Below, piece by piece: positions 9,301 through 18,929 of a stretch of 64,000 bases of DNA. The translations under genes and the position numbers were made by a program. The notes below the pieces were generated by a model that searched no databases, was not told the DNA's origin, and was given only the letters and a program-made list of their open reading frames with translations. The DNA comes from Nematostella vectensis (Eukaryota > Cnidaria > Anthozoa > Actiniaria > Edwardsiidae). The DNA lies in NCBI RefSeq assembly GCF_932526225.1, contig NC_064044.1, forward strand, positions 7,800,801 to 7,864,800. Reading direction: 5' to 3'. Numbering within the stretch: the stretch's first letter is position 1; the number at the start of each line of letters is the position of its first letter.

Positions 9301-11875
9301 TTACAAATGGTTTGATTAATTTATATTAATTTATATTACATATAAGATATTATAATAATTTTCACCTTAGTCAGGAGAAGCGCACTTGTCTCAAAGTTGG
9401 TGAGAGAAAGCTGAACGTTGGTGAGAGAAAACTGAACGTTGGTGAGAGAGAAGTTGAACATTGGTAGAAAAGGCTTATGAAAAAATCGACTCTAAAGGGG
9501 GGGTTAATCGAGAGGGCTTAATAAGACTAGGGGCTTAATAAAGCTTTCACGGTAAAGTTTTTTTGATTTGTAGGATATTACAAATAAAATAAAATTAGTT
9601 TATCACCTACTGTCTTGAGCTACTCCTTAAATACGAATGCAAAATCAACGCTAAATAGAATAATGCTTATTGTCTTATTTTTGCCTTTCGCAATTATCAA
9701 AACGAGTCGTCGAACGCCGAAAATAGAAATTGATAATAATAACTTTGAAAACTAACTGCGTTTTATCACTTTTTTCATTCGCTTAAAGCGGCACACTTTC
9801 ACCTGTTTAGTTCCGGTGTGTCTTTTGAAAGTTTCTTTGGAGATGTGATTGGTAATAATTTAGAGCGGATGGCCTGTTAAAAAGCGTGGATTCTAATATA
9901 TTATTTTGTCTCTTGTCTTGTCGGAGTCTGCACCCCCTACCTAAAATTCATCTTTTTATACTCACCAATAAAAACGTCTTCACCTTTTCAAGTTTAGGAA
10001 ATGATAATCACGTATTTAAGATCTCTTTGTAGTAATAAGAATTTAAAAATGTGTCCTATCAGTTTTGTTTTTCAAATTTCCGATCACTTTATCAGTTCTA
10101 GGCCATGCAATTTTGTTTTCTCGACTGTGTTAGTAAAATAATAATATCCCCGAAACAGTGGTCTTGATTATCTGGATCATGTTCAATTTAAAGCGGCATT
10201 GTCACCTCTTCACTTCCGGAGGTCAGACGGAAACCTCAACCGACATGAGACAAAAGAATCTATGAGAGTCCACGCTATTTAATTATTCCGCTCTAAATTA
10301 TTAGTAACATCCTTAAAGAAACTTCCAATAGACACACTGCTTTTATGATTTAGAAATATTTTTCGCGTTTTGCGTTAATAAGCATCGGAGATTGTTACGT
10401 GATCGAAATGAAGTAAACTGGCGATAATGCTGTAATCTTGGGTAAACTTGGGTTTAACAATCAAGTCAAAGGAAAGTCGACAACAAAATAATTTTTGCAC
10501 TTAAAGTAAAACTAAAATGAAATTTGCAGACTCTGTAGCTCTACCAATATATTTCCATGTTTTTTTTTTTGCTTTTTACTGATCCATAGTCTTTCCATGG
10601 GAGCCACTCCCCTTTAAGGCAAAGGTTTGTTAGCAAGTTTTAGCTATCTTTATGCGCGAGATGGACTTATGAACCAATGTTTTAGATACAAGCATCTCCA
10701 TTTCCATGTTGTTATTGTTATGTTTTTGTCTTGTTTGTTTTTCTTTTTCTGAACCTTAGTCAATTCGAAACACTCTCTCTACCGAAACGGGTTTGCCTAT
10801 AGGGTATGGGTAATTTGAGTAAGATGACATGACAGAAAAACCTGGAAAACGCGCATTCCAGATAGAGAGAGAAGACACAATTTTTTTCAGTGGCTATACG
10901 TTCCTTGTATTACGGACTGATTTTCAAAACACAAATAACGTGAGGCCGAAGTGCATATATCCAGATTTTGGCTTTTTAAGATAATTTTTCCTTGATCATC
11001 ATTGCCCTTTGTATCAGCCCAGGGACGAAAAGCTCAAATTTCAATGACACTTCACAAAAAGTCGCATCAATTTAAAAAAAGGTCGCACTTGATATTTTGT
11101 TTGCTATAAGTTACTAAGTGCTCAGAGGAATTCTCCACCTTATTCGATGTGAAATGGGCTTATTTGAAGTGCCACGTCATGTTTTTCCGTCATGTCGAGT
11201 AAGATTGAATTGTTCAGATGGATTTACGCCATAAACGTCCATGAGGTTTTAGAGAAATCTCTCAAAAACCGTTTACTGGCGTAGACTAAACTGCTAACAC
11301 ATGCTAGACGAACGCTGGTGACTTTGTCAACAGTCTTTTTTTTGCTCAATCATGCTAGAAGTTAAATCGGCTTTGTCACCAGTTTACTTCCGGAAGGCCG
11401 ACGAAGAATCCAAACCGACCATAGAACAAGTAATCTATTAGAATCCGTGCTATTTAACAGACCATCCACTCTAAATTATCAGTCAGATCCTAGAAGAAAC
11501 TTCTGATAGGCACACTATTTTTGCAATTTTTTCGCGTTAAAAATCATCGGAAATTCTTACGTAATTGTTTAGAAATCATTGGAGATTCTTACGTAATCGA
11601 CCGGATTGCCGCTTTTAATGCGAAGTTGGTAGTTATGGGAGTGGCTTTATTTTCTCCCAAATCTGTTTAATTCGCTAAACCAAATGCAGCAACCAAATGT
11701 GCAGTGAAAATTGTGCAGTGACAATTATAATATCATATAAATAAACACTTAACTGGATAAGTTTATTAGCAGGATAAATTCACATAAAAATATCATAAGG
11801 AAGCGTATAAGACTCACCTTGTAAAACACCACTGAGAAGGCATTTGAAAATAGCGAAAACTAACCAAAAATGCAT
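104..11875 (-). CDS. Gene A: secreted PAN-EGF-discoidin-fibrinogen-like protein, 3' end outside window
   Basis: Six exons join in phase on the minus strand: 11818-11875, 5620-5864, 2686-2788, 1581-1694, 1071-1393 and 104-331 (1071 nt, 357 codons, no stop). Order of modules: signal peptide (MHFWLVFAIFKCLLSGVLQG), PAN/apple domain, short Cys-rich EGF-like module, canonical six-Cys EGF, F5/8 type C (discoidin) domain over two exons, then the first strand of a fibrinogen-like module that continues left of the window. Phases (1, 0, 1, 1, 0) fit at every junction, which strongly supports the model. The architecture is that of extracellular adhesion or lectin-like proteins; the ligand is unknown. 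The discoidin domain lacks the usual first and last cysteines. Gene B is a paralogue with the same order plus a Ser/Pro stalk. A CR1/L2-like element sits in intron 2. The 5' UTR and promoter were not resolved. Confidence 0.8.
600..790. repeat. Dispersed GGGCCGTAGC / CCCCCAATATTTT repeat with poly-C tract
   Basis: An intronic repeat with CCCCCAGTATTTT and TGCCCCCAATATTTTTTTAA and a run of about 22 C. Related copies occur at about 5255-5380 (fused to the retrotransposon) and 32660-32775. It may be a decayed relative of the CAGGGGCG-ended elements at 6305, 19882, 28874 and 56325. Confidence 0.5.
874..975. mobile_element. Small inverted-repeat (MITE-like) element
   Basis: The ends GAAACACTCGATGGGACGAC (874) and GTCGTCCCTTCGAGTGTTTC (ending at 975) form a near-perfect 25-bp terminal inverted repeat around about 50 bases. 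A direct repeat TTACGACTATATG flanks it on both sides (about 851 and 1019). It lies in gene A intron 5. The rest of that intron (332-1070) shows nothing else apart from the repeat at 600-790. Confidence 0.65.
1071..1393 (-). CDS. Gene A exon 5: discoidin (F5/8 type C) domain, N-terminal part
   Basis: The reading starts VVSLGMQNRSQVLDSQITAS and contains WGCWRP, EYLQVDLLNAK, VATQG and VTRYGLHYSLDNVTWTSY, the classical F5/8 type C pattern. The acceptor is tttcaacag before 1393 (phase 1) and the donor is CAC|GTAAGT after 1071 (phase 0). Gene B has the homologous exon at 14175-14494 with the same phases (320 nt against 323 nt). Confidence 0.88.
1581..1694 (-). CDS. Gene A exon 4: EGF domain
   Basis: The reading EPCDYNPCSNGGICNN then YTCTCSSGFTGRSCERG has the six cysteines of an EGF module in canonical spacing. 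The acceptor is tttgtctag before 1694 and the donor is G|GTATGT after 1581. It is a symmetric phase 1-1 exon of 114 nt, the shuffling-competent form. Confidence 0.9.
1695..2013. other. Intron 3 of gene A, left part: nothing recognised
   Basis: I saw no coding exon and no clear repeat between the EGF exon and the 28-bp minisatellite. In gene B the Ser/Pro stalk exon occupies the equivalent intron position. Confidence 0.4.
2014..2596. repeat. 28-bp minisatellite, about 21 copies
   Basis: The core CTCGGCTATCCCAGCTCGTC followed by TAACTAAA recurs every 28 bases (for example at 2481 and 2509), with G/T and A/G variants. It lies in gene A intron 3. As 28 is not a multiple of 3 and TAA occurs in each unit, it cannot be a simple coding stalk. 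Confidence 0.9.
2686..2788 (-). CDS. Gene A exon 3: short Cys-rich EGF-like module
   Basis: The reading is NDCVAGSCPSQKMCKADFAN then GGFTCVCPIGISSCG. The acceptor ttcttag|AAT starts at phase 0 with an in-frame TAG just upstream, which fixes the boundary; the donor is G|GTACGT (phase 1). The gene B homologue at 19260-19344 begins KKCTSGACPSGMNCKHDAVT, same phases. It resembles an EGF module but cysteine spacing is irregular. Confidence 0.8.
2831..5255 (-). mobile_element. 5'-truncated CR1/L2-like non-LTR retrotransposon
   Basis: The coding part ends at the stop at 3050-3052, followed by a 3' UTR with AATAAAG and a short TCTATCTCTCTCTCTC terminal repeat (2831-2860), typical of CR1/L2-group 3' ends. 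No apurinic endonuclease domain is present: the left (5') boundary joins another repeat near 5240-5260. It is inserted in gene A intron 2, same orientation as the gene. Confidence 0.8.
3050..5255 (-). pseudogene. Reverse transcriptase of CR1/L2-like element (truncated, one frameshift)
   Basis: The protein carries the RT linker, then NYRPISILPVISKLMEK, motif A (FLDLKKAFDTVNHD), GIPQGSILGP and the catalytic FADD (about residue 499 of the open frame that starts at 5379), then the C-terminal region (PHLNYCSEVWD, LQKLQNRAARVI). Near 3231, in an A-run of KKN codons, one base appears to be missing; after it the original frame continues (PLPKTEFMKKSFSYDGAKLW, NSLPEASRD) to a stop at 3050. About the first 45 residues of the open frame come from the unrelated repeat at 5255-5380. 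With no endonuclease and a frameshift it is inactive, though RT core motifs are intact, so the insertion is not very old. The clade call rests on motif likeness only. Confidence 0.85.
5255..5400. repeat. Dispersed repeat fused to the 5' end of the retrotransposon
   Basis: It shares TGGCCAGTAGGGGCGTGGC and TGTTTCTGTATYGTGCCCCC with the repeat at 600-790 (same orientation) and about 32660-32775. It supplies an in-frame ATG at 5379 to the retrotransposon reading frame by chance. Confidence 0.55.
5620..5864 (-). CDS. Gene A exon 2: PAN/apple domain
   Basis: The reading starts VDSCKIVKLTDPITGKYLRN and continues ETTCNVKCFMSDTCQSFSYF and TQVCVTSTSTHLQHPEDLID, the cysteine and CQSFSY pattern of PAN modules. 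The acceptor is tccatgaag before 5864 (phase 1) and the donor is ATG|GTGAGA after 5620 (phase 0). Gene B has the same phases at 20943-21184 with the shared core MSDTCQS. Confidence 0.85.
6305..6462. mobile_element. CAGGGRCG-ended inverted-repeat element (hAT-like ends?)
   Basis: It starts CAGGGACGTGGCCAGGGGG and ends CCTAGCTAGGCCGCTG. The interior (CCGGGCCCCCCTTCTAGCAG, AAATGTATGAGACATTATCT) matches 28874-29038 in reverse. CAG ends suggest a non-autonomous hAT-type element; this is inference. Confidence 0.55.
7585..8960. repeat. Degenerate ~120-155-bp tandem repeat, interrupted by an RT fragment
   Basis: Units beginning near CGTATGACAACCAAAYTYGG start at about 7590, 7709, 7865, 8727 and 8842. 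Each continues with AGGTGTCATGT, a TGTCAAGGGGG segment and a GGTCACGTGAY...TGACGTCATC block. The RT fragment lies between the third and fourth copies. Confidence 0.65.
7958..8665 (+). pseudogene. C-terminal fragment of a non-LTR reverse transcriptase
   Basis: The frame ending at the TAA at 8522 reads VNAKVAALRRIKRFVPIQTM, YKTNVLPHLEYGSQLL, ... HFWNQLPHSAKTANSVTDFR, the thumb/C-terminal region of jockey/CR1-like RTs. The RT core and endonuclease are absent. A short 3' UTR ends in AATAAATTATTGTATTGTTG (8645-8665). The upstream part of the open frame, from 7868, is the flanking tandem repeat and not RT. Dead 5'-truncated insertion; different family from the element at 3050. Confidence 0.75.
9783..9905. 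mobile_element. TTAA inverted-repeat element, partial copy
   Basis: It begins TTAAAGCGGCACACTTTCAC and TGTTTAGTTCCGG, then carries the family's internal TTAGAGCGGATGGCCTGTTA in inverted order. Its other end is lost. Confidence 0.6.
10188..10435. mobile_element. TTAA inverted-repeat element, diverged copy
   Basis: It begins TTAAAGCGGCATTGTCACC and CACTTCCGGAGGTC, and ends GAAGTAAACTGGCGATAATG. It is a member of the family best preserved at 55231-55458. Confidence 0.7.
10825..11196. mobile_element. GACATGACRGAAAAA inverted-repeat element, copy 1
   Basis: It begins GACATGACAGAAAAACCTGG and ends CATGTTTTTCCGTCATGTC. A shorter copy at 14655-14860 shares AGAGAGAAGACACAATTT-like and TTCCTTGTATTACGGACTGA-like stretches. 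One copy lies in gene A intron 1, the other in a gene B intron. Confidence 0.65.
11362..11618. mobile_element. TTAA inverted-repeat element
   Basis: It begins TTAAATCGGCTTTGTCACCA and ends ACCGGATTGCCGCTTTTAA. It carries an internal partial duplication (AAATCATYGGAGATTCTTAC occurs twice). Confidence 0.7.
11818..11875 (-). CDS. Gene A exon 1: signal peptide
   Basis: MHFWLVFAIFKCLLSGVLQG is a compact hydrophobic leader; the donor CAAG|GTGAGT leaves phase 1, exactly what the PAN exon at 5864 needs. An open frame runs upstream to an ATG at 11968, but that stretch is charged (SKDSAKRSASKRTN) and would spoil the signal peptide, so the start at 11875 is preferred. Confidence 0.75.
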
Positions 11876-13484
11876 ATTTGTTCTCTTTGACGCACTACGT
11901 TTGGCCGAATCTTTGCTGATTTCCCTGCCGTGTTCCGGCGCTGACTGTAGCATGAACATTCTACACATCCAGTCCGCGCAATTCTCTAGATATTAGCATT
12001 TCACAGCAAGTCTCAAATAAATCTCGTTCCCAGTCCTTTATTGGCTTTCACAGTTGAACCAATAGCGATTGAAAACTCGAAACCAGCTTCCAGAACCGTA
12101 CGACGTTAGCTTATTACTTATTTGAATGCTGTCGTCAACTTGATAAATCACAGATACAAAGAATTCTTTGTATCTGTGATTTATCAAGTTGACGACAAAC
12201 AAAACGAAACAGTTTTCCTAGAGTAATGTTAACATTACTCTAGGAAAACTGTTTCGTTTTGTTTATTTTTACTAAATGTATTGATTAAACCGAGATTGTC
12301 GTTATATCTGGATTCCAATACGAACAGACGATCGATCTTATCGGACATCCGAGAAAGAGAAGGTGTGTGTGTGGTGAGAGGGGGGGGGGGGGGGGGGGGG
12401 GTGGGGATGGGTGGAAGGGGGTATGGGAGAGGTGGAGCGTCCTATTCACCCATATTAGCTATGTCTCTGGTTCAGTCTGAACTATTACTGCAGCAAGACC
12501 CAATGCATTTTGAGAAAAGCATAGGGTAGCATCATACTTTTTGAATATATACCTTGTGAAAGCACTACCCGTGTGGTTGCTAAACATTCCAAAGAGCTCT
12601 ATTTAAAAAAAAACTATATTCTCCCACCTTTAAAACTCCTTGTGTTATGTTACTCTTTCCTTTTGTCTCGTACCAATCTACTTGTCATCTCTTTACCGCA
12701 CATCCGCTACCCCCATCCACAGAGCCCGCAGACCATTTTTTTGACGGGGGAGGGGGCTGAAAAAAGAGTAGCGGGAGTGGAAGGGGGGGGGGGGGGGGGG
12801 GCTGGTATCACTTCCTCAATTTCGAACTTTGAGTAACTTGGAAAGAGAACTCATATCTTGTATTTTGTTAAAAATTGCTAATGTAACAAGTTGCGTGTTT
12901 TTATTCACAGTACGGTTGTTATTAGAATGTGTATTCTATAGTGCCGTTATTTGCTGCCTGTTCTCTCTCAACTATCTTAGTCCATGCGCATCTGTTGTTA
13001 CACATCAAGTTGCAATATCTGTCTGCTGCACTCTTCTTGCCACCGTGAACAGTTTCAACATTTTTTTTTCTACTATTGAACTTGTGCCAGGATTGGAAGG
13101 ATCATCAAACGGTCGAGAGTAACACCATTTCTGAACTCTTTAACTAGTCAAAAGTCCTTTTCTTCGGAAAGATCCCAAAGTTTAGGTGTATGAGAAGAAA
13201 TTCCTCTAGCTGGATGTACCCGATGAAATCGGAGCATTGCCGGCTCACCGGAAACAAGGTTTTAATGTAGATGATGCGTGACAGACAAACTATGTTTTCA
13301 ACTTAAAACTTGTCAGTGTTAAAATAGTTTTACTGTTTCATTTTGCCAATTCGATTCAGCTACACTTCTTCTAATCAGTGAATAGTAGATACATGTGCAA
13401 TCATGCAAACGTAAACTGGCGAACTCCGCTAACCGGTTTCAGCATAACAACAAGGGACACTACTCTAAATACATACACTAACAA
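11876..13484. other. Intergenic region between gene A start and gene B stop
   Basis: Besides the palindromes it has two poly-G tracts (about 12378-12401 and 12784-12801) and no recognisable gene. It must contain the gene A promoter (minus strand) and the gene B 3' UTR; no clear TATA box was found. Confidence 0.5.
12130..12264. repeat. Two abutting perfect 68-bp palindromes
   Basis: 12130-12197 is a perfect inverted repeat centred on GAATTC (arms begin TGTCGTCAACTTGATAAATC). 12197-12264 is a second, unrelated perfect inverted repeat centred on GTTAAC (arms begin AAACAAAACGAAACAGTTTT). Each has 34-base arms with no spacer, and they share base 12197. They lie about 255-390 bases upstream of the gene A start codon. 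Confidence 0.95.
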
Positions 13485-13634
13485 TTAGTAATTCAGTCTG
13501 ATCCCGTAGACCTCAACCCTCAATACCGGCCAATAAATCCATTCTTTCGGAATGAACTCGATAAACCTTGCTTTGGTCGGGATTTTGAGGTCGTTCTTTT
13601 GCACAGTATGCTTGTCCTTGTTTCCTTCGAACAT
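13485..13634 (-). CDS. Gene B last exon: discoidin C-terminal part and stop
   Basis: The reading is MFEGNKDKHTVQKNDLKIPT then KARFIEFIPKEWIYWPVLRV and EVYGIRLNY, stop. The acceptor is cttctctcag before 13634, phase 0. It aligns with the first part of gene A exon 6 (FTGNSDRDTVV..., EWHGEIALR). Confidence 0.9.
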   Translation of the reverse strand: MFEGNKDKHTVQKNDLKIPTKARFIEFIPKEWIYWPVLRVEVYGIRLNY

Positions 13635-16600
13635 CTGAGAGAAGAAAAATTATTGGTCTTCCTTCTTATTTCAGATATCACTGTCTTATCAATTCTCTCT
13701 TAGTTATTTGATCAGCCTTGCCATACTGCTTTCAACTCTCTCCCGGTGCTTGGGCTTGCACAGCCTCGGATAATACTATTCTATCAAAGTATATTATATA
13801 CTAGAGCGCAAGCGGCACTCGTTGATAATTAGCAGCAATGGTAATAATTGATACCAACTTACTAAATGATTATCAATTGATATCAGAAATTGAGTCTAAT
13901 TCATAAGAAATTAATAAAAATTGATAGAATTAAAGAACATTTGATTATCAAAATACTAATTAATAAAAATTGATAAGTAATCAATTGAAATTGGTATGAA
14001 TCGATAAGTAATTTATAGCTTGAATGTGCTAAATCAATTGGAAATAATAAATATAAATTAAAATTACACCTTCCACATCAAGACTACAATAATAGCTGGC
14101 AATAACAACATAGAAATAGTGGCTAGAGGAAATATTTAATAACATTAGGAAGTATAATTAAATGATACACTTACCTTCTCAAAAACATCCTCCCGGTAGA
14201 CGCTAAACATTTCATTCAAAACCGCGAATGAAAGCTTGTATCTGGTAGTCCAACTATTATAATCACTACTAGTGGTACCCTGAGTCGCTACCGCACAGAC
14301 AGTGTACAAGAAAATCATATCGATTTGAAGGTACTTGTAACCCGATTCTGATGCTGCCGCCCAGTGGTTCCTATTGTTCAGCCGTCCGTGTTCAGGACGG
14401 CGGTCTCTGTAATAAGATGATGCGGTGAATCTGCTGTCCGGAATGATATCGTTTTTCTCGAGGCCGACAGGGGTGTTCCTGCAGAAGGATATGTCTACGA
14501 GGAAAAAGCAAATTCAAACGATCAAATTTTAATTTAAGACTATTTGATATTTGACGGGTAGGTGAAAAAATTACCCCTCTTACCCCCAAAGAAATCTCTA
14601 GAAAATAAATCAAACTGTGATTGTTGTTGTGATGACAACAGTGGTGATATGTGTGACACGACGGAAAAAACCTGAACATGCGCACTTCGAAGAGATGGAG
14701 AAAGAAGATACAATTTCTTACAATGGCCATCAGTTCCTTGCATTCCGGACTGATTTGTTGTTTTGTTTGATATCACTCACTCAAGTAATTAGGAGAATTT
14801 TCCGCCTTATTTGATGGAAAAGTTTATTGGAAACGTCAAGTCATGTTTTTCCGTCATGTCGATACGTGTTGGGTTTTGATACTGATGCTGATGATCATAG
14901 CATTATGTCGATAATTGACAGTATGTAGCGTGATTAATTGTGGTGGGTATCACTTTTGAGTCCAGAAAGAAATGAGTGAAATTAGTTGACATGCTAGCAA
15001 AAAACTTTTCGACCGATACGGTACAAATAGTATCAAAATAAATTTTAGTTACTTGTCAATTCAGCAAATGCGCGGTAGTTCAGTGGTTTGGTCATTTGTT
15101 TCCGCAAGGCCACTCGGTTATTCGATCCCCAATGTTTCCACGATTTTTTTATCTTCCTTTCTTAGCTACTGTACTTGGTATGTCATCACGCAGAAAAAAA
15201 GGACATTTTTATTTACATTTTGTGTGCTCACAAATCCTTTGATTTGTTTATTTTTCTATTATCCATTTTTATCGCTCTTTACAACACTTTATAGTGTTGT
15301 AGCTGCAATATATTATTAGATTTGATCTTAAAACGAAAATTAAAAATTAAAATTGACTATTAGACAATCACTAAAAACAGATAACTTAGTTAGCTCCTTT
15401 TCTTGATTGTAAAGGATTATGACTACTGCCATTCACAGGAGTGCGTTTTTCTTAATCTTTCAAAGAAAATCAGGAAAATTGCACTACTATTTTGAGACAT
15501 GCACTGCAGTGTATGATATTTTCGAAATATATGATACTTTGCAACTGCAATGGCTACATTTAAGTTCATGGCACTGGTTTTTTTCGAATTGCCCATATAA
15601 AATCGAAACAATTTCCAGTTCGTTCCTTTCATTTTGCCACTATGTTCTAACTTTCCCCCAAAAAAATGTCTGACATAGAGGCATGAGCGAAACAAGTTTA
15701 TTTGCAAGTGCGTTTCTCCTTGCACGTGGGCATCCAGGTATCTTTGATGTGTACAAGAAAAAAACACACACGCACACACACGTTTCTGAACTACCAAGGT
15801 CAAGCGGAAGTTTCAATTTTTTCTTCTCTCAAAACTTTTCTTAAACCCGATCTAAGTAGACGTATCAACCAAGCAGTCTTACATGGAAAATCTGCTAGCG
15901 TTGCGATAGTATTAATTAAAATAAAAACCCTCTGCTTCCGGTCGCTGTATCGTCCGAAAACATTTTTTCTCCCCTTATAATAATACTCATATAATGCTGA
16001 TGTGGATAAGTAGTGACGGTAAAGGTGATCCTGATGGAAATAATGGTCATTGTGACGGTAATGATGATGGTAATGGGGGTGGTAAGGGAAGCAGGTTTTT
16101 TTTGGAGATATTAAATTTGCCGAATCCTTACCAATTTTCTTACAAGTGCTGCCAGTGTAGCCTAGGAGGCAGGTGCATGTAAAGCTTACGTCCTCAGAGT
16201 TTATGCAGGTGCCATTATTTTGACATGGACTGGCGTCGCACGGTAGAACTGAAAAACAGAAGAGATATTTGTTATGATGTTATTGTGTGTACTTCTTGGA
16301 ATTTCCGATCTTTTACTTATCCTTTTTACTTGTAAACTATACAACCTCATGTACTTTATAATCAATTGCAATATAAGATAAAATTCGAAAGTAAAGCAGC
16401 ATGTACTTCGACATAGCGCGGATGGTCGAGTCTATCCGGAAAAACTCCTATGTACCCCTATAATTGCAAGTGCAAACAAGCTGTTAAAAGGTAACTAAAG
16501 TAACACCCCTCTCCCGTTAGGATACCCCCTAAATGTCCTATCCATTAGAATATTAAACTTGTCTATGAGCTGGTCCTTGACAATTGATTCTGACAGGAAT

Positions 16601-17842
16601 TCATTCGGGCATTGAATACGAAGTAGGTACATGCAGTCTTGAACATTTAAAATTTTTTATCTTATTTATTGCTTAATGACTATATACATTTTTTGTATTA
16701 TGTTTTAGAAATGAAATTGACCATACCTAAAATTATATCCGGATAAATGTAACGTTTGGGGATATACTGTTTTTGATCCTATTTTGATATTATCATATTA
16801 AATATTGTTTCATTTTAAATGTTTAATAATACAGTAAGTAGTCATTACCTTAAAAAATGTTAAATAATACAGTAAGTAGTCATTCAAAGGAAGCTAAGAG
16901 CACTAAAAGACGGACAGTCAAAAAAGTGAAAGCGGTTGGTTGGTAATAACACACACACAAAAATAATACGAAGCCTGTAACCTGTTGATGGCGATGGCGA
17001 TGGCGATGGCGATGGCGAAGGCGATAGCGATGGCGATGGCGATGGCGATGGCGATGGCGATGGCGATGGCGATGGTGATGGCGATGGCGATGGCGATGGC
17101 GATGGCGAAGGCGATGGCGATGGCGATGGCGATGGCGATGGCGATGGCGATGGCGATGGCGATGGCGATGGCGATGGCGATGGCGATGGCGGTGGCGATG
17201 GCGATGGCGATGGTAATAAAGGTGGCGTTATTGCTGTAGGGATTTCTTTTGGTGCTTCCGTAAATAAAGATGACAGTGGTGATGGTGATAGAGATGGCAA
17301 TGGATGGACTGTAGCAGCCGTCGTTGCTAAAGTGGGCGTTATGGCTGTATGGATTTCGTTTGGTCTTTCCGTAACTGAAGATGACAATGGCGATGGCGGT
17401 GGAGACGCCGATGGCGATGGCAATGGCGGCGATGGTGGGGATGGTGATGGTGATGGTGATGGCGATGGCGATGACGATTGTAATAAAGGTGGCGTTATAA
17501 CAGTAGGGATTTCGTTTGGTGTTTCCGTAACGGAAGATGAAGATAGTGATAGAGATGGCAATTGATGGATTGTGACGGCCGTCACAGCTGAAGAGGGCGT
17601 TTTGTCTGGTGAGTGTTCCTTGGGTGTTTCCGTAGCTGAAGAAGATAATGGTGATGGTTGCAGTGTTGTTGCCATCGCTTTTGTGGCTGGCTTCAGATCT
17701 TTAATGGTTGGTGTCTTTAAAGTTGCTGTCGGATTAATGGGCTTAGACATTGTTCTTGGCGCATTTTCAGTTTTAGAAGGGCCGGTTCCCTCAAAATCTG
17801 AAAAAAATGAATTTATTATTTCGTTGCTTAACAAAAAAGTTG

Positions 17843-17894
<52 letters not shown>

Positions 17895-18442
17895 TCGGGA
17901 AGTGCTTGTCTATCAGGGTGAGGAATCTGTGGCCGATGACCAGACCGCGCCGCCTTACCAGAAAGCACTCGACGATAGCGGATACAACTACAAGCTACGC
18001 TACGAACCCAACACCGTAACCAACCGTAAAACCCGCAAACGCAACAACATCCTATGGTACAACCCGCCCTTCAGCAAGAACACCAGCACCAACATCGGCC
18101 ACAGATTCCTCACCCTGCTACGAAACAATTAGAACTGTTAATCCCGTCACCGTTAAATTTTCGCGCTATCAATTTTTCACACGTTCCGCCCTGCATATTT
18201 ATGTAACTCGCTATTGTTCCTCTTGCCGCCTTAGCTAAAACTATCAGTCTATTATTATGTAAATTTCAATGTTAATAGTATATATACGATGGTAGGAATA
18301 TTCTCATTAAATCCCCTGATGAGTGGGCAACCACGAAACAGACCTGTAGGGAAATCTATGTAGTTTGTATTTTTCTCAAACCAACACTATACACCGCTCT
18401 ACTTTCGAGTATTGAGCACTTTCTATGAAAGCCTTCAACCAT

Positions 18443-18492
<50 letters not shown>

Positions 18493-18651
18493 TCAGGAGA
18501 TTTGATATATACATAGTCGAGGGCTTTGTTTAGGAGTTCTTGGCTGATGGATGGGTAGAATTCCACTCATGTCGAAACATATAAAGTTGAATGCTGTCTT
18601 GTTCTTTGTTGATGTGAACCAGTCGATTATATATATTATATATATTCCAGC

Positions 18652-18701
<50 letters not shown>

Positions 18702-18840
18702 CTACAAATCCCCTGATGAGTGGGCAACCACGAAACAGACCTGTAGGGAAACCTATGTAGTTTGTATTTTTCTCAAACCAACACTATACACCGCTCTACT
18801 TTCGAGTATTGAGCACTTTCTATGAAAGCCTTCAACCATC

Positions 18841-18929
<89 letters not shown>

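Larger units (their letters stand above)
5865..11817. other. Gene A intron 1: repeats only
   Basis: This 6-kb intron holds the element at 6305, a truncated RT fragment near 8 kb, a degenerate tandem repeat around it, three TTAA elements (9783, 10188, 11362) and a second inverted-repeat element (10825). I saw no other exon. 6463-7560 and 8960-9780 show nothing recognisable. Confidence 0.5.

Noticed and set aside
16985..17565. Plus-strand frames reading MAMAMA or GDGDGD
   Set aside because: Antisense of the gene B Ser/Pro stalk hexanucleotide repeat.
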